NCBI GenBank assembly: GCA_020346245.1
Contig: CP070778.1
Span: 163,933 to 199,328, forward strand
DNA: 35,396 nt
DNA from: Flavobacteriaceae bacterium
GTDB taxonomy: Bacteria; Bacteroidota; Bacteroidia; Flavobacteriales; Flavobacteriaceae
Direction of reading: 5' to 3'
Below the pieces are notes generated by a model that made no database searches, was not told where the DNA came from, and saw nothing but the letters and a program-made list of their open reading frames with translations. Positions within the stretch are counted from its first letter, which is position 1; the number at the start of each line of letters is the position of its first letter. The position numbers were made by a program, and so were the translations under genes. This document shows, one piece after another, positions 25,265 through 33,554 of the stretch.

Positions 25265-25641
25265 TCCTTCTTAGCTTGAATTAAACTGTCTTTTTTGCGT
25301 TCTCCCGATTTGACAAAACGTTCTTTTTCTTTGACAACCCTGTTTTCTAATTTCTTATAAATATCTTCATATTCTAAAGGCAAGGAGGCGTAATACAAAT
25401 CACTCGTAACAAACTGTACACTATCAATCTGATATTTATTATATATATATTCCATGGGCTCAAAGTTCATGTTTTCCATCACCTTAGGACCCGAAGATTT
25501 AGCAGCATTTATAATGGCTAAATCATAAAGAATATCAATCATTTTATCTTTGGAAATTAGATTGACAGGCTTCTCTATGACCTCCTCTCCACATGAATGG
25601 AGAGTGCCAATTGTTATTATTAATAAGAATATCTTACGCAT
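25261..25641 (-). CDS. DUF4296-family lipoprotein
   Basis: The protein is 126 residues with a lipoprotein signal peptide: MRKIFLLIITIGTLHSC, lipobox LHSC and acylated Cys17. The mature part matches DUF4296: LISKDKMIDILYDLAIINAA, a central EYIYNKYQIDSVQF, and a lysine-rich C-terminal tail. The family is restricted to Bacteroidota as far as I know and has no assigned function. It is the last gene of the GT2-dihydroorotase-DUF4296 run, starting 2 bases after the dihydroorotase gene ends. Its stop overlaps the convergent SDR gene. Confidence 0.85.
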   Translation of the reverse strand: MRKIFLLIITIGTLHSCGEEVIEKPVNLISKDKMIDILYDLAIINAAKSSGPKVMENMNFEPMEYIYNKYQIDSVQFVTSDLYYASLPLEYEDIYKKLENRVVKEKERFVKSGERKKDSLIQAKKD

Positions 25642-25643
25642 AC

Positions 25644-26978
25644 CTATCTGTTAAAAGTAAGTCTTTTAGCATTTCTTAAACTTGAAAATTCCCCATTATT
25701 ATAGGCTAAATGTCCATTTACAAAAGTTTGCGTGACTTTTGCTCTGAATTTCGTGCCATCAAAGGGTGACCAGCCACACTTATATAAAATATTGTTTTTA
25801 TCTACCGTCCATGCTGATTTCATATCTACTATGGCCAAATCTGCATAATAGCCTTCTCTGATGAACCCGCGTTTTTTTAATTGAAATAGCTTTGCGGGAT
25901 TATGGCACATTTTTTCAACTACTTTCTCTATAGTAATATTCCCGTCCAGGGTTTTTTCTAACATAGCAGCTAATGCATGTTGAACAAGTGGGCCTCCAGA
26001 GGGTGCATTCACATAAATATTATTTTTTTCTTCTAAGGTATGAGGTGCATGATCCGTGGCCACAATATCTATTCTGTCATCCAGCAGAGCTTGCCATAAC
26101 TGATCTCTGTCTGCAGAGGTTTTAACCGCAGGATTCCATTTTATTAAGGTTCCCTTTTCTGAGTAATCCTTATCAGAAAACCATAGATGATGAATACACA
26201 CTTCTGCTGTAATCTTTTTTTCTTCTAATGGAATGTCATTCCTGAAAAGCCCTGTTTCTTTGCCCGTAGAAACGTGGAAAACGTGTAATCTGGCCCCTGT
26301 TTTCTCAGCCAGGGCAATTGCCCGGGATGAAGAAAGGTAACAAGCTTGTTCACTTCGAATTAAAGGATGGCATTCCACAGGTATATCATCACCATATATC
26401 GCCCTGTATTTCTGAGTGTTTTCTCTAATGGTTTTTTCATCTTCACAATGGGCAGAAATAACCAGTTCTGTATTCTTAAATATTCGTTCTAGAACTTCCT
26501 CATTATCCACCAGCATATTTCCCGTTGAAGATCCCAGAAATAGCTTTACACCTGAACAGGCATATTTATCTAGTTTTTTTATTTCCTCAAGGTTGTCATT
26601 GGTCCCACCGAATAAAAAAGAATAATTGGCATAGGATTTCTTTGAAGCCAACTCAAATTTTTCCTCTAATTTTTCTATTGTGGTTGTTTGTGGATTTGTG
26701 TTAGGTTGCTCCATATAAGAGGTTATTCCACCTGCTAAGGCCGCCCTGCTTTCTGACGCTATATCCCCCTTATGGGTAAGTCCGGGCTCTCTAAAATGCA
26801 CCTGATCATCTATTATTCCCGGTAAAACTAATTTTCCGCCTGCCTCAAGAATTTCGGCCCCGAGTGAAGAAAGATTATTGCCCATTTTTGTAATAATCTC
26901 ATCTTCGATTAAAATATCCGAATTAAATCTTAGCCCTTCATTTATGACTACAGCATTTTTAATGAGTGTTTTACTCAT
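25644..26978 (-). CDS. Dihydroorotase-family amidohydrolase
   Basis: The protein is 444 residues of the class I dihydroorotase type, the third step of pyrimidine synthesis (carbamoyl-aspartate to dihydroorotate). Motifs are PGIIDDQVHFREPGLTHKGD (residues 53 on), SGVKLFLGSSTGNM with the candidate bridging lysine, SAHCEDE, LHVFHVSTG and the catalytic Asp in VATDHAPHT. The metal-binding HxH is QxH: Gln59 replaces the first His and His61 is kept. I recall this as a consistent feature of Bacteroidota dihydroorotases, so it is probably functional. It sits between a GT2 mannosyltransferase (3-base gap) and a DUF4296 lipoprotein (2-base gap). Confidence 0.92.
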   Translation of the reverse strand: MSKTLIKNAVVINEGLRFNSDILIEDEIITKMGNNLSSLGAEILEAGGKLVLPGIIDDQVHFREPGLTHKGDIASESRAALAGGITSYMEQPNTNPQTTTIEKLEEKFELASKKSYANYSFLFGGTNDNLEEIKKLDKYACSGVKLFLGSSTGNMLVDNEEVLERIFKNTELVISAHCEDEKTIRENTQKYRAIYGDDIPVECHPLIRSEQACYLSSSRAIALAEKTGARLHVFHVSTGKETGLFRNDIPLEEKKITAEVCIHHLWFSDKDYSEKGTLIKWNPAVKTSADRDQLWQALLDDRIDIVATDHAPHTLEEKNNIYVNAPSGGPLVQHALAAMLEKTLDGNITIEKVVEKMCHNPAKLFQLKKRGFIREGYYADLAIVDMKSAWTVDKNNILYKCGWSPFDGTKFRAKVTQTFVNGHLAYNNGEFSSLRNAKRLTFNR

Positions 26979-26981
26979 AAC

Positions 26982-27704
26982 TTAAACTTTGCTAAATAAA
27001 CTTCTAAATTTCATACTAATAACACCAAATATAGCTTCCCAGATAATCGAAGAACTCATCTTAGACTTCCCTTTTTCCCGATCTGTAAAAATGATGGAGA
27101 CTTCTTCAATTTTAAATTTTTTAAGGTATGCTCTAAATTTCATTTCTATCTGAAAAGCGTATCCAATAAATTTTATAGTATCCAGGTTTATGGCCTCCAA
27201 AACACTTCTTTTATAACAGACAAAGCCTGCTGTAGGGTCATGAATTTTCATACCTGTTATTAATTTTACATAAAATGAAGCGCCATAGGACAACAAAACC
27301 CTATATAGCGGCCAATTAACCACATTTACTCCTTTTTTATAGCGCGATCCAATTGCCAAATCTGCACCATTCAAGCAAGCTCTGTATAATCTTTGGAGGT
27401 CCGAAGGTTTGTGTGAAAAGTCGGCATCCATTTCAAAAATGTATTCGTATTTTCTTGCCAATGCCCATTTAAATCCGTGAATATAAGCCGTTCCCAAACC
27501 AGATTTTTCTTTTCTTACTTCGAGAAACAACCGTAAAGGATAATTCTTTTGTAATTCAAGGACCTTGCTGGCTGTACCATCCGGTGAATTGTCATCGACT
27601 ATTAGGATATCGAATTCCTTTTTTAGTTGAAAAACCTCATCTATGATAGCCTCAATATTTTCAATTTCATTAAACGTTGGAATAATTACTAAGCTATCTG
27701 ACAT
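26982..27704 (-). CDS. DPM1-like polyprenyl-phosphate glycosyltransferase (GT2)
   Basis: This 240-residue soluble GT2 enzyme resembles dolichyl/polyprenyl-phosphate mannose synthase. Motifs are IIPTFNEIENI, the nucleotide-sugar site VDDNSPDGT (37-40 DDNS), KSGLGTAYIHGFKWA, the metal-binding DAD at 93-95 (FEMDADFSHKP), and the DPM-specific DPTAGFVCYKRSVLE and KFIGYAFQIEMKF. It lacks C-terminal membrane helices, as in DPM1. It would make a lipid-linked sugar, probably mannose, used by the GT39-type enzyme encoded divergently 133 bases away. The sugar identity is inferred from family. Confidence 0.9.
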   Translation of the reverse strand: MSDSLVIIPTFNEIENIEAIIDEVFQLKKEFDILIVDDNSPDGTASKVLELQKNYPLRLFLEVRKEKSGLGTAYIHGFKWALARKYEYIFEMDADFSHKPSDLQRLYRACLNGADLAIGSRYKKGVNVVNWPLYRVLLSYGASFYVKLITGMKIHDPTAGFVCYKRSVLEAINLDTIKFIGYAFQIEMKFRAYLKKFKIEEVSIIFTDREKGKSKMSSSIIWEAIFGVISMKFRSLFSKV

Positions 27705-27724
27705 TTGGTTTTTGGCAATTTCAA

Positions 27725-27732
27725 CAAAAATA
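27725..27732 (-). promoter_or_regulatory. Candidate -7 box of the GT2 operon
   Basis: TATTTTTG on the minus strand is a perfect TAnnTTTG box about 20 bases upstream of the GT2 ATG. No clear -33 TTG is seen at 17-23 bases. It is divergent from the GT39 gene promoter. Confidence 0.35.
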
Positions 27733-27790
27733 CTACTTTAAAAGGTCTGGCAGAAAATACGAAAGTAATTTTATCGTTTCTTTAAAGGAA

Positions 27791-27818
27791 TTAATTAGTG
27801 CTATTATTTGTAATTTTG
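27791..27818 (+). promoter_or_regulatory. Candidate promoter of the GT39-DUF4271-hemD operon
   Basis: TAATTTTG (27811-27818) is a perfect -7 box, with TTA (27791-27793) 17 bases upstream as an imperfect -33. The predicted start leaves a leader of about 13 bases to the ATG at 27838. Confidence 0.4.
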
Positions 27819-27837
27819 AACCGAATAAGCAACCGGA

Positions 27838-29502
27838 ATGAAACTCAAACTACCCAGAATTTTCCTTTACTTATTGGTATTAATCTTTGTGCTAAACCTA
27901 TTACAAGCTTCTTTCACGGAGCTGATATTTGATGAAGCTTATTATTGGTATTACGCACAGCAGATGGCATGGGGTTACTTTGATCATCCGCCAATGGTTG
28001 CTTTGATGGTAAAGATTGGCAGCCTGTTTTTTAGTGGGGAGCTTGGGGTAAGATTTATAACTACTTTATTTTCTGCGGGTACTTATATAGTCCTCTGGTA
28101 TTTATTTGATACCCAAAGAAAGAATAAATATATCCCGCATTATTTTGTGCTGATTTTCTCAATGACCCTTATACATGCCTATGGATTCCTAACACTTCCC
28201 GATACGCCATTACTTTTTTTTACTGCATTATTCTTGTTGCTTTACAAGAATTTTTTAAAGTCGCCCTCCCTTGGAATTTCAATTATAATGGGACTTGTAA
28301 TGGCTGCTTTAATGTACAGCAAATACCATGCTGTCCTCGTTATAGTGTTTGTGTTGCTATCTAATCTTCGGCTTATCTTTAATAAGTATGCCTGGCTTTC
28401 TGTACTGGTTTCGCTTATCTGTTATACCCCACATTTTATCTGGCTCATCAATAATGACTTTGTTACTATAAAATACCATTTGTTTGAAAGGCCAAACAGG
28501 GCTTACGAATTTGGAGATTTTACGTTGGGGTTTTTTGTCAACCTCATTGTACTTTTCGGATTAACATTTCCATGGATTTACAGAGCTTTATTAAAAACAA
28601 ATAAAAATGATACATTCAGTAGGGCTCTTCTGTTTTTAATCTATGGAATAATTGCTTTCTTTTTTATTTCAAGTTTTAACAGGCGTATACAAACGCAATG
28701 GTTAATTGTTATTTGTATTCCCATGATTGTAGTTGTATACAATCAAATACTGGAGGATAGGGTTACCCGAAAGTGGATTTATACCCTCGGGATAGCAAAC
28801 ATTGTTATTTTAATGTTCCTGAGAATAGGATTGATTTATCCCTCTCTTTTTCCAATTGTCTATGAAACACATGGAAATAAAGATTGGGTAAATGAAATAA
28901 GCTCACAGGTAGGCTCAATTCCTGTCATATTTGAAAATTCCTATACCGAAGCACCTATGTATTCCTTCTATTCCGGTAACACCTCCTATTCACTCAATAA
29001 CATAAGGTATAGGCCAAACCAGTTTACTATAGATGAGTCTGAAAATCTTGTTCAAGGTCAAAAGGTCATTTATATCTCCAGATTTATGGATGGAGGTGAC
29101 ATCTCTTATTACGATGCAAAAGGAGATAAACATCATGGCATCTATATAAATAATTTTGAATCTTTCAGAAAGTTGAGAACCATTATTGACGAGCCAATTG
29201 AAATAATGGAAAACAAATATTTAAACTTTAAAATATTCAATCCATACACAATCGATATAGAAATATCCAAATTAGAATTTGGTGTTATATTTCTTAATAA
29301 ATACAAAAACTTCAGAGAAGTTCAAAAAACCCAAGCCAGCCCGCTGGAAGAAAAGCTAAACGTGCTTAAATCTAAAGACACAACCAGCTTTAAAATTTTA
29401 ATGCCAGAACCGAAAATAAATGACGCGTACTTTTTTAAGATAAGTATTTCTGAAAACGGACTTTATTGGGGTATAAACGGGGAAAACATTAAATTGCCTT
29501 AA
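27838..29502 (+). CDS. ArnT/PMT-like membrane glycosyltransferase (GT39/GT83-type)
   Basis: The protein is 554 residues. The N-terminal two thirds is membrane-embedded with roughly ten or more hydrophobic helices. The last approx. 220 residues form a soluble, presumably periplasmic domain. The GT-C signature is in the first periplasmic loop: ELIFDEAYYWYYAQQMAWG (Asp32-Glu33), then YFDHPPMVALMVK, typical of PMT_2/ArnT-like enzymes that take sugars from polyprenyl phosphates. The donor could be made by the divergent DPM1-like enzyme. Acceptors may be protein, lipid A or a glycan. The stop overlaps the DUF4271 start by one base (TAATG). Confidence 0.9.
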   Translation: MKLKLPRIFLYLLVLIFVLNLLQASFTELIFDEAYYWYYAQQMAWGYFDHPPMVALMVKIGSLFFSGELGVRFITTLFSAGTYIVLWYLFDTQRKNKYIPHYFVLIFSMTLIHAYGFLTLPDTPLLFFTALFLLLYKNFLKSPSLGISIIMGLVMAALMYSKYHAVLVIVFVLLSNLRLIFNKYAWLSVLVSLICYTPHFIWLINNDFVTIKYHLFERPNRAYEFGDFTLGFFVNLIVLFGLTFPWIYRALLKTNKNDTFSRALLFLIYGIIAFFFISSFNRRIQTQWLIVICIPMIVVVYNQILEDRVTRKWIYTLGIANIVILMFLRIGLIYPSLFPIVYETHGNKDWVNEISSQVGSIPVIFENSYTEAPMYSFYSGNTSYSLNNIRYRPNQFTIDESENLVQGQKVIYISRFMDGGDISYYDAKGDKHHGIYINNFESFRKLRTIIDEPIEIMENKYLNFKIFNPYTIDIEISKLEFGVIFLNKYKNFREVQKTQASPLEEKLNVLKSKDTTSFKILMPEPKINDAYFFKISISENGLYWGINGENIKLP

Positions 29503-30167
29503 TGGAGCCTGTTCAAAGAGTAATACATAATATAAACTGGATAACTATCATTATCTTTTCCAGCATTCTCTTTATAGTTATTGCAAAGAATTTGTTTTAC
29601 AACAGATTCCTGAATTTCATGATACTCCCATTTAATAACAAGTATATTTTTATGTACAATAAAAAGGATAAATTAATAAACTGGTTCAATATTTTTTTTA
29701 CAATATTCCAGCTTCTAAATTTTTCACTTTTTATTTATTACGCCACAAATATTTTGTCTAATTCAAATGGCCAGCTGTATTTTTTGGTTTATTCAATTAT
29801 TCTGGGATTGCTGTTTTTGTTTTTAATTGGAAAAATCTTACTCCAACTTGGGAGTGGTTTTATCTTCAATAATAATAAAATTATATCCGAATTCATTTTT
29901 AAAAAGCTGTCCTTCCTTAACTTCAGCAGTATCATCATGTTAGCAGCGAATATAGTCCTTACTTATGTATTCAAAGACTCCAAAATAGTTATTTTCGTTA
30001 GTATATTTCTGGTAGTAGTTGTAAATATTATTGGTTGGATAACTATTATAAAAAACTATCAAAAGTTAATCTCTAGCTACTTTTTCTATTTTATTTTGTA
30101 CCTTTGCGCTCTCGAAATTGCACCCTTTGTAATCATCGCAAATTATCTAAAAGATCAAGGTATATGA
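29502..30167 (+). CDS. DUF4271-family membrane protein
   Basis: The protein is 221 residues with about six to seven hydrophobic helices, rich in Ile, Phe and Asn. The pattern LFYNRFLNFMILPFNNKYI near the N terminus and LYLCALEIAPFVIIANYL near the end match DUF4271, a Bacteroidota family without known function that I recall being next to hemD in many genomes. It is coupled on both sides: TAATG with the GT39 gene and ATGA with hemD (30164-30167). The frequent pairing suggests a role in the envelope or heme pathway, but nothing in the sequence says which. Confidence 0.82.
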   Translation: MEPVQRVIHNINWITIIIFSSILFIVIAKNLFYNRFLNFMILPFNNKYIFMYNKKDKLINWFNIFFTIFQLLNFSLFIYYATNILSNSNGQLYFLVYSIILGLLFLFLIGKILLQLGSGFIFNNNKIISEFIFKKLSFLNFSSIIMLAANIVLTYVFKDSKIVIFVSIFLVVVVNIIGWITIIKNYQKLISSYFFYFILYLCALEIAPFVIIANYLKDQGI

Positions 30168-30910
30168 AGGTAAAAACGATTTTGGTATCACAGCCAGAAC
30201 CAAAAATGGAAAATTCTCCATACCTAAGGTTAATTGAAAAGGAAAAAGTAAAGGTAGACTTTAGGCCATTTATACATGTTGAAGGGGTAGAAGCCAAAAA
30301 CGTAAGGCAGCAAAAAATTGATCTTAAAGATTATACCGCAATAATCCTTACCAGCAGGAACTCTGTGGATCATTTTTTTAGAATCGCTGAAGAAATGCGC
30401 TTTAAGGTGCCGGATACCATGAAATACTTTTGCCAATCTGAGGCAGTTGCCTATTATCTTCAGAAATATGTTGTTTACAGGAAACGTAAAATTTATGTAG
30501 GTAAGCGAAATTTTAGCGAATTACTTCACTTGTTTAAAAAGTATAAGGAGGAATCCTATTTGCTGCCCTCCTCCGATGTTTTGAAACCAAGCATCCCTGA
30601 AGCATTAAATGAATTGGAAATTAATTGGGACCGAGGTATTTTTTATAAAACGGTTATCAGCGATCTCTCTGATTTGAGAAATGTCTACTATGATGTTCTT
30701 GTGTTTTTCAGCCCTTCTGGAATAGAATCATTGCTTAAAAATTTTCCTGACTTTGAGCAAAAAGATACCAGGATAGCGGTCTTTGGAAATTCAACTGTTG
30801 TTGCGGCAACGGATGCTGGCCTGCGAATAGATATCAAAGCTCCTACTCCGGAAACACCTTCCATGACAATGGCTCTGCAGAAGTACATTACCAGTGTCAA
30901 CAAAAAATAA
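30164..30910 (+). CDS. hemD: Uroporphyrinogen-III synthase
   Basis: HemD closes hydroxymethylbilane to uroporphyrinogen III in heme and siroheme synthesis. The protein is 248 residues. Sequence conservation in this family is low, but the pattern is right: KTILVSQPEP at the start, AIILTSRNSVDHFF, VLVFFSPSGIESLLKNFP, and the C-terminal IAVFGNSTVVAATDAGLRI followed by PTPETPSMTMALQKYI. I chose the ATG at 30164, which overlaps the DUF4271 stop as ATGA; a longer in-frame start at 30104 would lie far inside that gene. A strong terminator follows. Confidence 0.9.
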   Translation: MKVKTILVSQPEPKMENSPYLRLIEKEKVKVDFRPFIHVEGVEAKNVRQQKIDLKDYTAIILTSRNSVDHFFRIAEEMRFKVPDTMKYFCQSEAVAYYLQKYVVYRKRKIYVGKRNFSELLHLFKKYKEESYLLPSSDVLKPSIPEALNELEINWDRGIFYKTVISDLSDLRNVYYDVLVFFSPSGIESLLKNFPDFEQKDTRIAVFGNSTVVAATDAGLRIDIKAPTPETPSMTMALQKYITSVNKK

Positions 30911-30920
30911 AAACTAAATT

Positions 30921-30949
30921 AAAAAGGTCTCATTTACTGAGACCTTTTT
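30921..30949 (+). terminator. Strong hairpin terminator after hemD
   Basis: A perfect 12-bp inverted repeat, AAAAAGGTCTCA (30921-30932) and TGAGACCTTTTT (30938-30949), surrounds a 5-base loop TTTAC. The T-run ends the stem on the + strand and the A-run does so on the - strand, so it can work both ways. It lies 10 bases after the hemD stop. The following bases to 31165 hold no gene that I can see. Confidence 0.85.
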
Positions 30950-31165
30950 AATTGGCAGGAACAATACTTTGGTGCTCCTCGCCCGATTTCAGAGCTGGTA
31001 TATGACTTTACTTTTTTTAAAATTCAAACAAAAAGCTTTGGTTCTATCTTCATTCTGAGTTGCTTTCAGACATAAAACATTAGTAATGTCATCAGGGTAG
31101 TATACTCCAATCTAAAATGATAACCTGTATGGCACCGGGTAAATCATTAAGTGCATGCCCCCGGA

Positions 31166-31552
31166 TTATTTAAAATTTCTGTATGCTCTATATCCCAGGA
31201 GCAACCAACCAATAATTAAAAGAAATCCACCAATTGGCGTAATAATTCCAATTGTTTTAAAATCAAAGGCGGTAAGGCTATTTGTAGCTAGTAAATAGAT
31301 TGAAAATGAGAAAAAAGTAATCCCCGTGACAATGAAATAAAAAACCACCTTTTTTTCTCTAACCGGAATACTTTTCAAAATTCCGAGAATAAGTAGTAAT
31401 AACGCATGATACATTTGATAGGTAACCCCAATATTATAAGTCTCTTTATCGCTTGCAGAGATTAAATTATCCAGGCCATGAGCACCAAAAGCACCCAGTA
31501 TTACCGCCAAAACAGCGAAGACAACCCCGGTACAGAAAATTGTTTTGTTCAT
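31166..31552 (-). CDS. DUF423-family small membrane protein
   Basis: The protein is 128 residues with four hydrophobic helices. The DUF423 signature is at the start: VLAVILGAFGAHGLDNLISASDKETYNIGVTYQMYHALLLLILG (split over residues 14-57), and the end has IIGWLLLGYRAYRNF. The family (YwdK-like) is widespread and of unknown function. It is transcribed alone on the minus strand, divergent from the saccharopine dehydrogenase-like gene. A TACATTTA (31576-31583) upstream on its strand is a near match to the -7 consensus. Confidence 0.88.
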   Translation of the reverse strand: MNKTIFCTGVVFAVLAVILGAFGAHGLDNLISASDKETYNIGVTYQMYHALLLLILGILKSIPVREKKVVFYFIVTGITFFSFSIYLLATNSLTAFDFKTIGIITPIGGFLLIIGWLLLGYRAYRNFK

Positions 31553-31575
31553 AACTTAAATGACCATATTTCTTG

Positions 31576-31609
31576 TAAATGTAACAATTTGATACCTTAG
31601 TCCTCACAA
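31576..31609 (-). promoter_or_regulatory. Candidate promoter of the DUF423 gene
   Basis: On the minus strand TTG (31607-31609) and TACATTTA (31576-31583) are 23 bases apart, the upper limit of the Bacteroidota promoter spacing, with one mismatch in the -7 box. The leader would be about 17 bases. Confidence 0.3.
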
Positions 31610-31633
31610 TAATTCGAATAGAATATAAACTAA

Positions 31634-33007
31634 ATGTTACGAAAAATATTAGTTATTGGGGCAGGCAAATCAACATCCTATTTGTTAGATTACTTTCTGG
31701 AAAAAGCAGATTCAGAAAAGCTGCATTTAACAATTGGAGATCTGAATCCCGGGTTAGTTCCTGATGGAGTAAAAAACCATCCTTCATGTGAAGTTATAAG
31801 GTTGGATATTTTTGAGGATGATGAAAGAGAGAATGCCATTGAAAACTCAGATATCGTCATTTCTATGCTCCCGGCTCGTTTTCACATGAAAGTTGCTGAA
31901 GATTGTGTTCGATTGAAAAAACATATGGTCACTGCCTCGTATGTTAGTGAAGAAATTAAAAAACTGGACGCTTCCGCCAAAAAGAATGGTTTAGTATTTA
32001 TGAATGAAATTGGCCTGGACCCTGGCATAGATCATATGAGCGCAATGCAGCTTATAAACAGAATAAGGGACAAGGGTGGCAAAATGTTATTGTTTGAATC
32101 ATTTACCGGCGGACTGGTTGCACCGGAAAGTGATACGAATCTATGGAATTACAAATTTACATGGAATCCCAGAAATGTTGTTATCGCCGGACAAGGGGGA
32201 GCTGCTAAATTTATACAGGAGGGTACTTATAAATATATTCCCTATCATAAACTATTCAGGCGAACCGAATTCATGAAGATAGAAGGTTATGGGGCCTTTG
32301 AAGCATATGCCAACAGAGATTCTTTGAAATACAGGGAAGCATATGGCTTAGAGAATGCACTTACGCTCTATAGGGGTACAATGAGACGTGTTGGTTTCTC
32401 TAAAGCTTGGAACATGTTCGTTCAACTAGGCATGACAGATGATAGTTATACTATAGAAAATTCCGATGGAATGTCTTACAGAGAATTTACTAATCTTTTT
32501 TTACCCTATTCACCAACCGACTCTGTTGAACTTAAACTAAGGCATTATCTTAAAATTGATCAGGATGATATTATGTGGGAGAAACTGCTGGAATTAAACC
32601 TTTTCGATTCAAAAAAGACTATTCATATTAAAAATGCCACTCCAGCAAAGATGTTACAAAAAATATTAGAAGACAGCTGGACCATGGCGTATGACGATAA
32701 AGATATGATTGTCATGTATCATAAATTCGGATTTGAATTAGATGGAAAAAAACAACAGCTTGATGCAAATATGGTGGTAATCGGTGAAAATCACACGCAT
32801 ACGGCAATGGCCAAAACAGTTGGCTTACCCGTGGCTATTGCAACCTTACTGATACTGAATAAAAAAATTAAAACTCCGGGGGTCCAAATTCCCATTTTAA
32901 AGGAAGTATATGAGCCTATTTTAAAAGAACTGGCAACCTATGGCGTAATTTTCAAGGAATATAAAAAACCATATTTGGGCTATAATCCAGATTTCGTAGC
33001 AAGTTAA
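31634..33007 (+). CDS. Saccharopine dehydrogenase-like (LYS9/SDH) oxidoreductase
   Basis: The protein is 457 residues: an N-terminal Rossmann fold with the dinucleotide loop LVIGAGKSTSYLLDYFL (6-22), DIVISMLPARFHMKVAEDCV, then VFMNEIGLDPGIDHMSAM and a C-terminal catalytic domain (SFTGGLVAPESDTNLWNYKF, HTHTAMAKTVGLPVAIATLL). This matches saccharopine dehydrogenase (glutamate-forming type, LKR/SDH second half), which releases aminoadipate semialdehyde and glutamate from saccharopine in lysine catabolism. It could instead serve a related amino-acid reaction. No lysine-ketoglutarate reductase gene is in the window. The Lrp/AsnC regulator 35 bases downstream supports a role in amino-acid metabolism. 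Confidence 0.88.
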   Translation: MLRKILVIGAGKSTSYLLDYFLEKADSEKLHLTIGDLNPGLVPDGVKNHPSCEVIRLDIFEDDERENAIENSDIVISMLPARFHMKVAEDCVRLKKHMVTASYVSEEIKKLDASAKKNGLVFMNEIGLDPGIDHMSAMQLINRIRDKGGKMLLFESFTGGLVAPESDTNLWNYKFTWNPRNVVIAGQGGAAKFIQEGTYKYIPYHKLFRRTEFMKIEGYGAFEAYANRDSLKYREAYGLENALTLYRGTMRRVGFSKAWNMFVQLGMTDDSYTIENSDGMSYREFTNLFLPYSPTDSVELKLRHYLKIDQDDIMWEKLLELNLFDSKKTIHIKNATPAKMLQKILEDSWTMAYDDKDMIVMYHKFGFELDGKKQQLDANMVVIGENHTHTAMAKTVGLPVAIATLLILNKKIKTPGVQIPILKEVYEPILKELATYGVIFKEYKKPYLGYNPDFVAS

Positions 33008-33042
33008 TATTTGAAACTAATTTTGGTATCTTTATATATTAA

Positions 33043-33528
33043 ATGCAAGCCAGTTGCATGAAACCAGGCAATGAAAATATTAAAATTGATGGGATTGATA
33101 AAAAAATCCTAAGGTTCCTTATGCAGGATGCCAGAAAGCCAATATTGGAAATTGCAAGAAATATTGGAATCTCAGGAGCTGCAATTCACCAAAGACTGCG
33201 AAAACTCGAAAAGTCAGGTCTGATTGCCGGGTCCAAATTTATTGTGAATCCAAAAGTCCTGGGTTATACCACTATGGCGTATATAGGTATTTTTCTGGAT
33301 AAGGCCATGAGTAACCCAGTTGCTGTTAAGCAATTAGAAAAAATACCTGAAGTCCTGGAATGCCATTATACAACAGGTAATTGGTCTATCCTTGTTAAAG
33401 TCCTATGCAAGGACAATGAACATTTAATGCATTTGCTTAACAAAAAAATTCAACAGATTGAGGGTGTTTCCAGAACGGAGACCTTCATATCACTGGATCA
33501 GCAGATAGACCGCCAAATTACTATTTAG
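33043..33528 (+). CDS. Lrp/AsnC-family transcriptional regulator
   Basis: The protein is 161 residues with an N-terminal winged helix-turn-helix (IDKKILRFLMQDARKPILEI, then ARNIGISGAAIHQRLRKLEK at about 38-57) and a C-terminal RAM ligand-binding domain (VLECHYTTGNWSILVKVLCK, GVSRTETFISL). Lrp-type regulators respond to amino acids. An alternative start at 33058 would remove five residues. A TAATTTTG box (33018-33025) lies 18 bases upstream of the ATG and might give it its own promoter. Its neighbour suggests control of the saccharopine dehydrogenase-like gene or of lysine use. Confidence 0.94.
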   Translation: MQASCMKPGNENIKIDGIDKKILRFLMQDARKPILEIARNIGISGAAIHQRLRKLEKSGLIAGSKFIVNPKVLGYTTMAYIGIFLDKAMSNPVAVKQLEKIPEVLECHYTTGNWSILVKVLCKDNEHLMHLLNKKIQQIEGVSRTETFISLDQQIDRQITI

Positions 33529-33554
33529 CAACCCAACAATAATGTTGAATTTAT

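Noticed and set aside
30950..31165. Possible hidden small gene or RNA in the gap after the hemD terminator
   Set aside because: I see no coding frame with a plausible start, no riboswitch-like architecture and no remnant of a known gene; only weak chance pairings such as CCGGG/CCCGG.
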